From NCBI GenBank assembly GCA_003427395.1, contig BFEA01001006.1, forward strand, positions 65,364 to 115,469: a stretch of DNA of 50,106 nt, in the 5' to 3' direction. Below, in pieces: positions 20,903 to 30,729 of the stretch; the stretch's first letter is position 1; the number at the start of each line of letters is the position of its first letter. The translations under genes and the position numbers were made by a program. The notes beneath the pieces were generated by a model. That model made no database searches and had not been told where the DNA came from. It worked only from the letters and a program-made list of their open reading frames with translations. The DNA comes from Chara braunii. Its lineage: Eukaryota > Streptophyta > Charophyceae > Charales > Characeae.

Positions 20903-23900
20903 ACGGATGTCGGTATTGCAAGGCCTGTCACGAATATGCTCTCATTCGTCCCTTTGCGAAAAGGTCTTCTCCAAGAATAAGCCACGGTTTCAGCGCGTTG
21001 CCATTGTTCCTCGTCGGAAGTGGAAAGTTTCCACCTCTTCGTCCAAGTGCCGGAGCACCTTTCGCGAAGATCGGACGAGTGACCTGTAGGCACCCACCAC
21101 TGTATACGTAAACAACCGAAATGCGGTGAGGAACGGTCGTCCACAACCTCAGACTGTGCTCTACCAACCCAGAACGGGACACCTTGAGACAGTTCCTCAT
21201 CAGGCGGCCTAACAATCAGAAAATCACCTTTGCTTATATGGTGCCGAGGGTCGAAGTCCACTTTTGGACGGCCCGCCCTCGGTCCTACATATATAAGCGA
21301 AGCATCTGGCGAAGGAGGGTCGGCTTCTTGAACTTCCTCCACAGTTTTGACTGATTGTGGCCAGAAGGTGTGAGGGTAGATCTCCGGCTCGTCCGCCCCG
21401 AGGACATCCTCTTCCTCACCCTCTTCCGTCTCCTTCTTCTTTTGCTTTTGGATCATGTCGTCCGCCTCGACGAAGATGGCTTTCCAGTAAGACAAAGCAT
21501 CCTTCCGCTTGTCGACCTCCTTCTTCCTATATGTCTGCCACATGTGTCTATGCTGTTCGAGGACGTCCACAAATTTTTGGACACTGTCACGAGCCATCCG
21601 AAAATCGTCCTTAACGACACGGGGAATAACACATGGTTGTGGAGGGGAGGTAGGGCCTGCATACTGGCCATCGACAACTGGGAACTAGTGAACAGGTCTG
21701 CCTTCCGGCATCCAGTCCTCATCGATACAGTACTTCTTGTACACCATGACGGGACTGCTGTCACGCATGAAGAATTTGAAGAGGTGCGGTTTCGATACGC
21801 CGACGATGGTTCTATCGACATATCGATCCACTACCCGGCGCCAATCGGCAATGTGATCGAGCTCAATGCACTTCGGCGGTATCTTGTGCGACGACTCGAT
21901 AAGCGAGAACAACTGCTTCATGGTGTAAGCATCGTTGTCCTTCCGTTTTTTCGAGAAAACACTAAAAGTCGCATCTATGTCGGTATGCGTGTGGCCAACG
22001 AGCATGAAACCCCACTTCGACATCTTCGAAAATCCCGAATTTAACCAGAAGAGAGGCCAAACACATAAGGTATTGGTTTTTGTTTTCCCTCCAGCAATTG
22101 TCCGCGTGGATGCGGAGGTGGCGTGGCCATTTCTGTCCCGACGCCTGCAACTCACATAGAGTCCGCATAACGCACGTCATGGTGCGATCGGAACCGTGCG
22201 CATAGAAAGACAAATACGTGTACACATAAATGGACGGTTTCCTGCCGTGAGTTACGACCGCGGTTAGGTTCGTTTTCATCATCATGTCGCGCCGATGACC
22301 CTTGGAGTAATTATACATGCCGATGTGAGGAATGGTTGTCTTTTTTTGATCCATTCCATCCACTATAAGGCAGAGGTATTCCGCGGGGTTCAAAATGGAA
22401 CGAAGTTTTCAGTCAGCGTAATCCGCACGGTGAGCGACCTGATCTAGTTGGTGTTTGCGGTGCTTTTCATCGAAATCCCTACGGTCACGAAGGAGGAAGG
22501 CGTTGTCTCTGGCCTCTCTAAGGCGTACGCACTCGCCACACTTTGTGAACGAGTTGGACTTGGCAAGGTCGGCATGCCACAAGTACTTCCTCCATATGGA
22601 ATAAAAGACTTGCTCCGAAATGACGGTCTGACCCGCCGCTTCCAAGTCCGCCTTGATAGACTCGTATACAAGGAGCTTCGTGAAATAAGCAGGGAGCCTA
22701 ACTTTGGGTCGTTGTGAGGTCCCCCTCACAACCATTTCGTTAGGCATAGCATCTCCATGTTCTTCCACGAACCTTGTCACACGAGCCAGCATGCTCACAT
22801 ACTCCGGTCTCGGGTTCAACAATCCCCATCGACCATGACGGCCACGGACGACCCCGTCCGACTTGCACTTGCCATAACGACGAAATGTGTTTCGACATAT
22901 CCCTATTATTTTGCACCAACCAGCGATGCACACACGGCGTTTGCACTGCACTGGTTGGACTCTTTCCAGACCGCCGTCGAGGATAGTGAAATTGTCGAGG
23001 GTTTGCATCCACCACTCGATCCTCCTTTCGAGGGACATTTCGTAATAGGCTTCACGCACCGGTTTGATATCGTCAATGGTCAAGACCCGAAGACACTTGT
23101 TCTTACAACATTTGTACGTTGGGATGAGCGCAATGTTAGTTTCATTCAATCGACTTTTGGCCCTCTTTGAATGCTCTGACCTTCTAACCGGCCTATTTTT
23201 CCGATTATATCTTCTCCTTTCGCCAAGTAGGGGATGTGACAAAACTTGAAGGACTGCTTCGGGAGTTCCAAGTTGACTTTTGGTCGAGGACCCATGCGCT
23301 GCACCTAGGAATTTCAATCTGTCTGTGGGAGCGGTTCTCGGCAAATCAGATTGGGAGGATTCCGATGAACTGTAGAAATCTGTGTCTACAAAACCGGTCT
23401 GCCAATTTTTCATTGCACCCGTCGCTGTCATCGACGGAGAGCCAACTATTCCGGCTTCACATGCAATTCTCTTACCTATCTTCGCACTTCCACACTCACG
23501 TACCGTTGCATACCCGTTTCTACCAAATGCACCGCACTGTTCCCGATCAGATCCGTTTCTATCAGGCGTACCGCAGAAGTATGTGTCCACCAACAACCGA
23601 CTGTAGTCAAATGCTAGGGGTTGGGTAACTTCAATGCTTTCTGACAGTCTACCCGCTGTCAGCACGAGATCTGATCCAGTCGTTTCGGACACACCACAAA
23701 AATCTGTGTCCACGAACATCCACCCACCGGGAAATGTCTCGACATCCCGAACACCCTCACTACCGGGGATTAGCGCTGTAGATACGCGCTGACGGTGGCG
23801 GTGGCGGTGGCGGTGGCGTGACACAGTGGACGGATTGGACAGCCGTTTGAAGAAACGATTCACACGGAAACTGTACAATAAGAAAATCACGTCAAAGTAT

Positions 23901-23923
23901 AACGAGGTCAGGGAAATAAACAA
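20836..23923 (-). pseudogene. DDE-transposase-like protein (DUF7869-type core), two stops and one frameshift
   Basis: One frame runs from 23923 to a TGA at 22411-22409 and continues to IVDGMDQKKTTIPHIGMYNY, then RIHADNCWRENKNQYLMCLA. A frameshift near 22000 leads to VGHTHTDIDATFSVFSKKRK. A TAG at 21687-21685 follows, and the same frame continues to 20836 with a Glu-rich linker (KKKETEEGEEEDV) and a C-terminal domain containing GDFLIVRPPD and VPFWVGRAQSEV. The spaced DGMDQ, DNCWRENKN and GHTHTDID blocks fit an RNase H-fold DDE core; I recall this pattern from the DUF7869 family. The N-terminal half has two VDTDFCG/VDTYFCG repeats, an Arg-His run from a GGTGGC repeat (23786-23816), and a Cys-rich region. 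Likely the decayed mobility gene of the surrounding element. Confidence 0.55.
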
Positions 23924-23999
23924 GAGGGAACAAACTCACATTTCAAACATTTATCACAAGACAGTGAAACAACAACATTTGAATCCATATCGTTTTGTC

Positions 24000-24790
24000 G
24001 GACCCTGATGTGAGGCTCAAGTGGTATCTCAAGTCCGACTCCTCACCCACTCGTTCAATGTGCAAGTGGTTTGGATATGTCCGAGTAAACTTGCACTTTT
24101 TCAGGCGAGAGTACAAATGCGAGCTGATTCGGACTTATTCAACGTACAGTAAGAAATTAAGTTCATGGTCGGAACAAGACCAAACACAAGTGCGAGTCGA
24201 TTCGGTATTATTCACTAAACAACAAGAAATTTCAAGTGCCAAAAAATTCACACTTCAGAGGAACATTTCGATTACGCCGTGCAATAAGAAATTGCCTTCG
24301 TGGTTGGTTTAGTGTCGAGTTAACTCGCAAATACAAAACGACTTCATTCTTTTGGGATGAGAAGAGACGTGAATTATCGACTAAAGAGTAACAAATTTAG
24401 GGGGATGGATGGTTGAAGAGCGAATAAATTCACACTTGCAAACGAGCATTTCCATTATAAAACTGGGGCTTGTGCACTAAAGAGTCAAAAATTTGGGGGG
24501 ATGGTTGGTTGAAGAGCGAATAAATTCGCACTTGCAGACGAACATTTCCACTATGAAACTGGGACTTTTGGCCTGTAGAGTAAGAAATTTAGGGGGATGG
24601 TTGATTGAAGAGCGAATAAATTCGCACTTGCAAACGGGCATTTTCATTACGAAACTGGGGGTACAAGTGCGAGTTAATTCTGACCTATGGACTAAACAGT
24701 GACAAATTAAGCGGTTGGTTGGTTCAAGAGCGAATGAATTCAGTCTTGTAAACGAGCATTTCCATTACGAAACTGCAGGTACAAGTGCAA
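24000..24790. repeat. ~100-bp tandem array with palindrome halves
   Basis: Units near 24400, 24498, 24594 and 24711 share GGGGGATGGTTGGTTGAAGA, GAGCGAATAAATTCGCACTT and CATTTCCATTA. Looser relatives extend up to 24000. Each unit carries a GCGAATAAATTCGC palindrome. No gene; short plus ORFs are repeat translations. Confidence 0.75.
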
Positions 24791-24879
24791 GTTGTTTCCG
24801 GCTTGTTCTGCGTGTAGTACGAGCCACAGATCGTCGCAAGAGAGAAATAGGGAAAGATGGCGTGCTATTTTTTAAGATG

Positions 24880-26330
24880 GAGAAAGATTGCAAAGCGATG
24901 GGCAGACGGCGCATCGATCAAAATGCATGGAGAGAGATGGTGCACCGAAGGAGAGAGATGGCAAACCAAGAGAGATAGATGGAGTCACAGTCTTCCCCCG
25001 AATACAACGTCCGGTCATTACAGCTGAATTCATGTCATCTTTCAGTCTAAAGACAACTGTAATGAAAGTGCGTTGTATATTCTGGGGAAGAAGGTGGATG
25101 GCGCAGGAAGGAAAAGAGATCGCGAACTCGTTCGGAGGTGTGCCGCAGCGAGAGAGAGAGATTGCGCACCGATGGAGAAACATGGCGCAACAATGGAGAT
25201 AGCAGGCGCAGCGATGGTTAGCGATAGTACAGCAATGGAGAAAGATGGCGCACCGAAGCAGATGATGACGATGGAGATAGATTAGGAAAGATAGCGCAGC
25301 GATGAAGATAGATGACGAAGGAGATAGATTAGGAAAGATACCGCAGCGATGGGGATAGATGACGAAAGGTCGGTAGAGATCGCGCATCGGTGGAGAGAGA
25401 TGGAGAGAGGACGCGCAACAATGGTTAGCGATGTCGCAGCGATGGAGAGAGAAGGCACAGCGATGACCAAGATTTGTTATTGCACAACATCAGTTTCATC
25501 GAGTTAAACCTTCGTTAAGCAAACGTGTCACATGTTTCGTGCGATTCCACAGTGATGGGCAGCTGCACCGATGACGGCCTGAAACAGCAATACAATGGCG
25601 ATGGCGGGATCGCACACGAGTAATGGAGAGCCTCTGGGGCAAGGATGGAGGTTGCCCGGTTGTCGAGAGAGATCGCGCAATGACGGAGTGAGATGGAGAG
25701 TGATCACTCAGCGATGGAGGGAGATCGTGCTACAATGGAGAGAGAAATCGCGCAGCGCTGCGGTGGGATAACACTGGTCAGGGCTTCGATAGCGATGGCC
25801 AGCGCTGCGGTGGAGAGCGATGGCGCACCGGTGGAGAGCGATGGCGCGGCGATGGAACGCGTTACAATGCAACGATAGCGATAGCGATAACGATGGCAGG
25901 GATGGAACAGCGATAGCGATTGCGCAGCGATGGCGCACCGGTGGAGAGCGATGGCGCAACGATGGTGCAGCGGTGGAGAGCGATGGCGCAGCGATAGAAC
26001 AGCGATAGCGATGGCGCAGCGATGGAACAGCGATAGCGATGGCAGCGATAGCGATGGCAGCGATAGCGATGGAGCACCGATTGAGAGATGGCGCAGCGAT
26101 GGAACCAACGTTGCGATGGCAGCTATGGTACCAGCGTTGCGATGGCGCTGCGATGAGAGCGATGGCGATTGTCAGCGCTGCGATGGTCAGGCGAGCGCGA
26201 CGGCTGGGATGGGGGATATAGCTTTGCGTCGTGATGGCGATGAGCTAAGCGCATCGATGGCGATGGTGCATAACGAGCATTGGCGATGGTGATGAACTAA
26301 GCGCATCGATAACGATGGTGCATGGCTTAG
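24880..26330. repeat. 1.4-kb degenerate minisatellite (GCGATGG/GCGCA words)
   Basis: A long stretch built from permuted words such as GATGGCGCAGCGATGGAGAG and AGCGATAGCGATGGC, with no fixed period. The densest part is 25780-26100. It sits between the minus-strand and plus-strand gene blocks. Unbroken short ORFs on both strands arise because the words lack stop codons. Confidence 0.85.
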
Positions 26331-26755
26331 CGCATCGATATAGAATGCCGTTGACATTTGCAAAATGTCCGAATGACAGCGACACCGGAATTTATAGATT
26401 TTCGGTGTTTTTGACCTCGACGCACAACAAATCGCCGCGCCTCGGTGGGAAATAAACCGTCGCCTGGCCTCGGCGCGCAACGAACCGCCTCAGCGCACAA
26501 CGAATCGCCGCACCTTATAGATTCTTGCGCCTGACCTCGTGCGTCGGATCATGTCGATTGACGGTCCAGATAACAACTGCGAAAATGACATTGCCTGCCC
26601 CTTGTTTTCGGGAACAATCACATCATTGCACGCTGGAGTAGACGGAGATTTTGGGGTCACTGGCATAGCAGTGGCTCCGTTCATCTGCGCGGTTGAAAAT
26701 TGTTGATGGACGGCTGACAATTTCTGGTACCCCTTACCGTTTATAGGCCCTGGCA
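26331..26755. other. Spacer with CGCGCAACGAACCGCC-type repeats; no gene recognised
   Basis: Repeated (G)CGC(A/G)CAACGAA(T/C)CGCC words at 26424-26510, then ordinary sequence. The minus-strand ORF at 26490-26855 reads through the next tandem repeat and has no recognisable motif. Confidence 0.4.
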
Positions 26756-26866
26756 TTTTATGGGCCCAGGGGTGCGATACGCGAATCGATTCGGCACCAC
26801 CTTGATGGCCTTTTATGGGCCCAGGGGTGCGATATGCGAATCGATTCGGCCCCATCTTGATCCCGA
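26756..26866. repeat. 55-bp tandem repeat with nested palindromes
   Basis: Two units start TTTTATGGGCCCAGGGGTGC at 26756 and 26811. Each includes the palindromes GGGCCC and CGAATCGATTCG. They stand 25-130 bp upstream of the TATA-like box at 26889, so they could be promoter elements; that is inference. Confidence 0.85.
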
Positions 26867-26888
26867 TGCGAGGCCTGCTGCAACAAAG

Positions 26889-26897
26889 TATAAAAGG
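26889..26897 (+). promoter_or_regulatory. TATA-box-like sequence
   Basis: TATAAAAGG on the plus strand, followed by pyrimidine-rich sequence and preceded by two palindromic 55-bp repeats. The first sizeable plus-strand ORF begins at 28862. A donor-like AAGGTAAAAT at 27176 would allow a 5' UTR intron, but no transcript evidence exists. Confidence 0.35.
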
Positions 26898-27915
26898 CGT
26901 TGCAGCCCTCGAGTTATCCCTTTTGTTGGCACTCCACAGCTCAAGTCGCGCTATCGCTTCCGCGCGCGTTCTGATATTTGGTCGTCAGCCCCCACCACCT
27001 TCCTCCATAGCCCGCTCACTCTTCGCTCTTCACTCCGTCCGCAGTTGCCACATTGTGTTCGGTTCACTTTTCGCTCCTCGGTCTTCGCTCTTCCTAGCTC
27101 GATATCCCTCCACCATAGCTGGTTCGGTGGTTGGTTTGCTGGTTCGGTGGTTGGTTGCCCGCTCAACGCACGACGAAGGTAAAATCATATAACTGGAGTT
27201 GTCCTATTCTGTGTCCGACGTCCGAACACATTCCCAGATGCCCTGTCTGTACCTGCAGGATATAATGCCGCAGTCGCGTTCTGTTGAACCCCGAATCAAT
27301 TCCCGGTTTTGTTGTTTCGCCAATGGACGTGCTCTGATCTCTTTTCTGCACCCTCCCCCTCCGTCCGCCATAGCCGATCCGCGTTCCGCAGCTCGATTAC
27401 CTTTCGCCATAGCCACGATAACGTTCGTATAAAGCTGCTCGATCCCCTTCGCAAGTTGCAGTCGTCACTGCGCATGGCGAACCCCGAATCAATACCTAGT
27501 TGCTACACTGAACACCGAATCAATTCCTGATTTTCGCTGACCTGTCCCTTGTGAGGTCGCCGACCTGATATCTACATATATATATATATAAAGATATAGA
27601 TACATATATGTATATATAGAGATNNNNNNNNNNNNNNNNNNNNNNNNNNNNNNNNNNNNNNNNNNNNNNNNNNNNNNNNNNNNNNNNNNNNNNNNNNNNN
27701 NNNNNNNNNNNNNNNNNNNNNNNNNNNNNNNNNNNNNNNNNNNNNNNNNNNNNNNNNNNNNNNNNNNNNNNNNNNNNNNNNNNNNNNNNNNNNNNNNNNN
27801 NNNNNNNNNNNNNNNNNNNNNNNNNNNNNNNNNNNNNNNNNNNNNNNNNNNNNNNNNNNNNNNNNNNNNNNNNNNNNNNNNNNNNNNNNNNNNNNNNNNN
27901 NNNNNNNNNNNNNNN

Positions 27916-27954
<39 letters not shown>

Positions 27955-28060
27955 TTGCGAGTCAGTTTGCAGTTTGCGACGTACAGTGTTCGAGGAGTGA
28001 CAACTGCGAGGTTATTTGCAGTTTTCCCAAGGTTAGACACATATTTCATTAAAGGCAGTT
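26898..28060. other. Possible leader region, TA-rich repeat and assembly gap; no gene
   Basis: C/T-rich sequence with repeated CTCCATAGCC/CGCCATAGCC words (27003-27420), then a TA/GATA-rich stretch (27570-27623), 292 N (27624-27915) and (GA)n (27916-27952). No coding region recognised. Confidence 0.5.
27624..27915. other. Assembly gap (292 N)
   Basis: A run of N between a TA-rich stretch and a (GA)n repeat; the true sequence and length are unknown. Confidence 1.
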
Positions 28061-28790
28061 CTTTATTTCCACAAATGAGAGTTAGTTCGCACTTTTTGAG
28101 CAACACTGCTGGAGAGTTGACAACCCAACCCGTGCGGCTTTTAGGTCTTCAGTTCCTCAATTCCGAGTTCGTTCGTACTTTCCCCTTGTGCTGCGCATCG
28201 CCATTATTATCTTGCCTACAGAACTGCGAGTTAGTTCGCACTTGTCGAAACCCTTCGCAATTGTCGATAAACCAGGACTTCAGTTCCACAATTCGGAGTC
28301 AGTTCGTACTTTCCCGTTGTACTTCGGGTTGCAATTGTCGTCCTGTCAGCAGAACTGCAAGTTAGTTCTCACTTGTCGATAAACCACATCTTACTCGTTC
28401 CGTTGTACTTCGATTCGCACTTGTCGATAAACCACATCTTACTCGTTCCGAGCGTCTTTGAGGTCTTCAGTTCCACAATTCCGAGTTAGTTCGCACTTTC
28501 TTCTAGTGCAGCGGGTTGCCATTGTTGTCTTGTCTACAGAACTGCGAGTTAGTTCGCACTTGTCGACACCCTTCGCACTTGTCGATAAACCACATCTTAC
28601 TCGTTTCGAGGGCATCTAGTTGGGTCGCAATCTTTCCGAATAGTTATCGTCTTCCCTCCGAACTTCTGTCTTTCCTATCCTTCACCCGATTGTTGTGACT
28701 TCGTGTGCATTTCGAACACCCATCTCTTACGTCCTTTTCGTCCTCCATTTCGTTAAGTCCGAGTTAGTTCGCACTTCGCTTTTGTAGTGG
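28061..28790. repeat. Composite repeats with AACTGCGAGTTAGTTCGCAC palindromes
   Basis: Recurrent modules: TTCAGTTCC(A/T)CAATTC (28148, 28279, 28468), ACTGCGAGTTAGTTCGCACT (28223, 28541), CTTGTCGATAAACCACATCT (three times, 28372-28600). It lies directly upstream of the ORF at 28862, so it is the presumed 5' region of the plus-strand block. Confidence 0.8.
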
Positions 28791-28861
28791 TCAGGGGTTG
28801 GGCGTATTAGTGATCTGAGTTGGTCTGAGGTTGGGCGTGCTAGTCAACGGGTGGGAATACA

Positions 28862-29797
28862 ATGGCGTCCGCAAAGAACACATCCACAAGCGCTATACCA
28901 TCTGCCCCCAGGGAGGGACGACCTGTACAGCAACCTACTCCTCAGTATATGCACGCAAAGGGAGCACAATGGTTTTTGGACTTCGTTGTTCAGGGGGACC
29001 TTTTTGGGCCAGCTGTTTTCATGCGACCCACTTGCGTTACAGACGGTGGGGGAGCGGTCAACGTTGTTCCTCTCGGTACCGTCGTCTCGTGCGCGAAGAC
29101 TCCTGGAGGTTTGCTCAAGTTGCACACTAACGGCATGTACGACGAGTGCAGACTGCCTATCAGAGGTGTTAAAGGTGTGCTGGTGACCATCAAGAGTTTC
29201 GCGGGGTACGGCTCGAACATGCCGTTGTGCTCTCACTTCAAAGGCCTTTACGATGGCGGCAGCAAGCGTCTTCCATCGCCATAGCAATATCTCGATCTCG
29301 CGCTGACGGTGCCGAAAGAACGTTCGGTTCTTCCGCCAGAGCATGTTTTCCGGCTTCTGCCACCCCGTGAGGAGTCGTCCGGCTTGGCTCAAGAAACTCC
29401 ACGTACGGCAGTGGGGCGCGGGAGTCCGATTCAAGACGCTGGGGTTCGGGTCAAGGGACGCAGTGTTCACACACAGGTCGGCCCGGATGCTCCTAGGAAC
29501 ACGTCGGACTTCCATTCTCAGGGTACAGGGACTCAACGGGTCGGTACTCCGAAACTTATCAAGGTCCATTGCGGCGCTGACACGTATTCGCTTCGAGATG
29601 AGACGAGAAGAGATTCAAGCAGATCGGGGCTAGATGTTGGAGGGAATGAGGCTGAAGGGATGGGCGCTGTCCGTGAAAGCTCTGGCGGGGAGCAGACTCC
29701 TTCAGAGAAGAAGAGCGAGCGATTGAGGATGGTGCGAGAGGAGGTGGCGGAAGGAACTCTCCGCATGAAGAGGATGAGAGGAAACCGGAGGCGTTGA
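28862..29797 (+). pseudogene. N-terminal ORF of the ParB/methyltransferase-like block (TAG-interrupted)
   Basis: ATG at 28862 in good context (AATACAATGGCG). The first 140 codons include MHAKGAQWFLDFVVQGDLFG and LPIRGVKGVLVTIKSFAGYG, an unrecognised small domain. A TAG at 29282-29284 is followed in the same frame by QYLDLALTVPKERSVLPP and a low-complexity, Ser/Gly/Glu/Arg-rich stretch to 29797. The next ORF (29797) overlaps by a few bases in another frame. Either these are separate genes, or one protein whose frame is broken at the TAG and by a shift near 29750. I cannot assign a function. Confidence 0.45.
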
Positions 29798-30729
29798 TGG
29801 GCGGGGATGGAGGTGGCGACGGAGAACGTGCCTCGGGAAAGAGGCCGACGAAGGAAGAGGGTGGGACGACAAGTAAAAAAGCGAGGAGGCCCGACGGTTT
29901 GACCATCCGCGAAGGACAAGCCGCGGGTGGAGGAGATTCGGCTGATCCCGGCGCTGCGGCCGCGAGAGAACCTTCAAGGAAATCGAAACGGAAAGTGGCA
30001 GGTGAAGAAGGCGATGGCGAGAAGAAAACTCGAAGGCAGAAGACTAATGAGGAGGCGAGCGGTAGCGAAGGGCCTGTCGGTAAGGAGTACGACGAAGCAA
30101 CAGCGTTTTGGCTCGAATACGAGTGGAACGATGTCGGTGAAATCGTGGAGAAGGAGCTCCCCGTCCAACTGCTCATCGACCCCAGGAAGGTCTACGAGAT
30201 CCCGGCTTGGGAAAGATATTACAACCACCGCAGTCTAAGTCGCGAAACTGTGGACGACATCAAGGGTACGATGCTGAGTCAATTCCGCGAGAAAAAGGGG
30301 AAGATCAGGACGAAAAACCCTCTGGTTTTGGCACCCATCTACAAGCCGGTGACACGTAGGCCGGAGAAAGTTGACAGGGTTCACAAAGTTGTCTTCAAGC
30401 CAGAGGACAAGGACAAGTACTACTATTACCCTGTTAACGGACAACACACCGTGGCTGCTGTGAAGGAGTTGGAGGGTGAGCCAATATTCAATTTGTGGAA
30501 GATGCACTCGTGGCCGGCGAGAGTAGTGTGGTTATCCGACCGAGATTTCGCGGGATATAGGCAGGTCAGTCTCAACGAGAACGCGAGACACAAGATGTCT
30601 AAGCAGCGATCGCAGAAGGCCTCGTTCTTGGACATGCGGGAGGCATGGGAGAATGAAGTAAGGCCGGTGGCCATTCAAGGGAACCCTTCCGGCAAGGAGG
30701 CCGAAAAACAAAAGTTCTTCGATTTCTAA
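29797..30729 (+). pseudogene. ParB/Srx-like domain protein
   Basis: After a low-complexity basic/acidic leader (residues 1-100) comes ELPVQLLIDPRKVYEIPAWE, then SLSRETVDDIKGTMLSQF, NPLVLAPIY, and YYYPVNGQHTVAAVKELEG (about residues 210-228), followed by WPARVVWLSDRDFAGYRQVS. The order (parameter strand, helix 'not this/only these', P-L-V-L strand, then G-(Q)H-(T)-x-A-A) is that of the ParB N-terminal domain, with GQHT in place of the usual GxRR. The leader has nuclear-localisation-like KKARR and KSKRK clusters. The frame ends at TAA (30727-30729) but continues in frame past it (LILGKSPNGAHWTLSQKDSS), where CAA would read through. Domain call is by motif only. Confidence 0.5.

Noticed and set aside
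21355-22044. 229-codon plus-strand ORF
   Set aside because: Shadow of the transposase-like gene on the opposite strand, which shows the recognisable conserved blocks.
24390-24790. Regularly spaced repeats suggesting a CRISPR-like array
   Set aside because: Units are contiguous ~100-bp tandem copies without unique spacers, in a clearly eukaryotic context; no cas-like gene.
25704-26292. Several overlapping ORFs on both strands
   Set aside because: Stop-free words of the minisatellite give open frames in all directions; no motif and no codon-position pattern.
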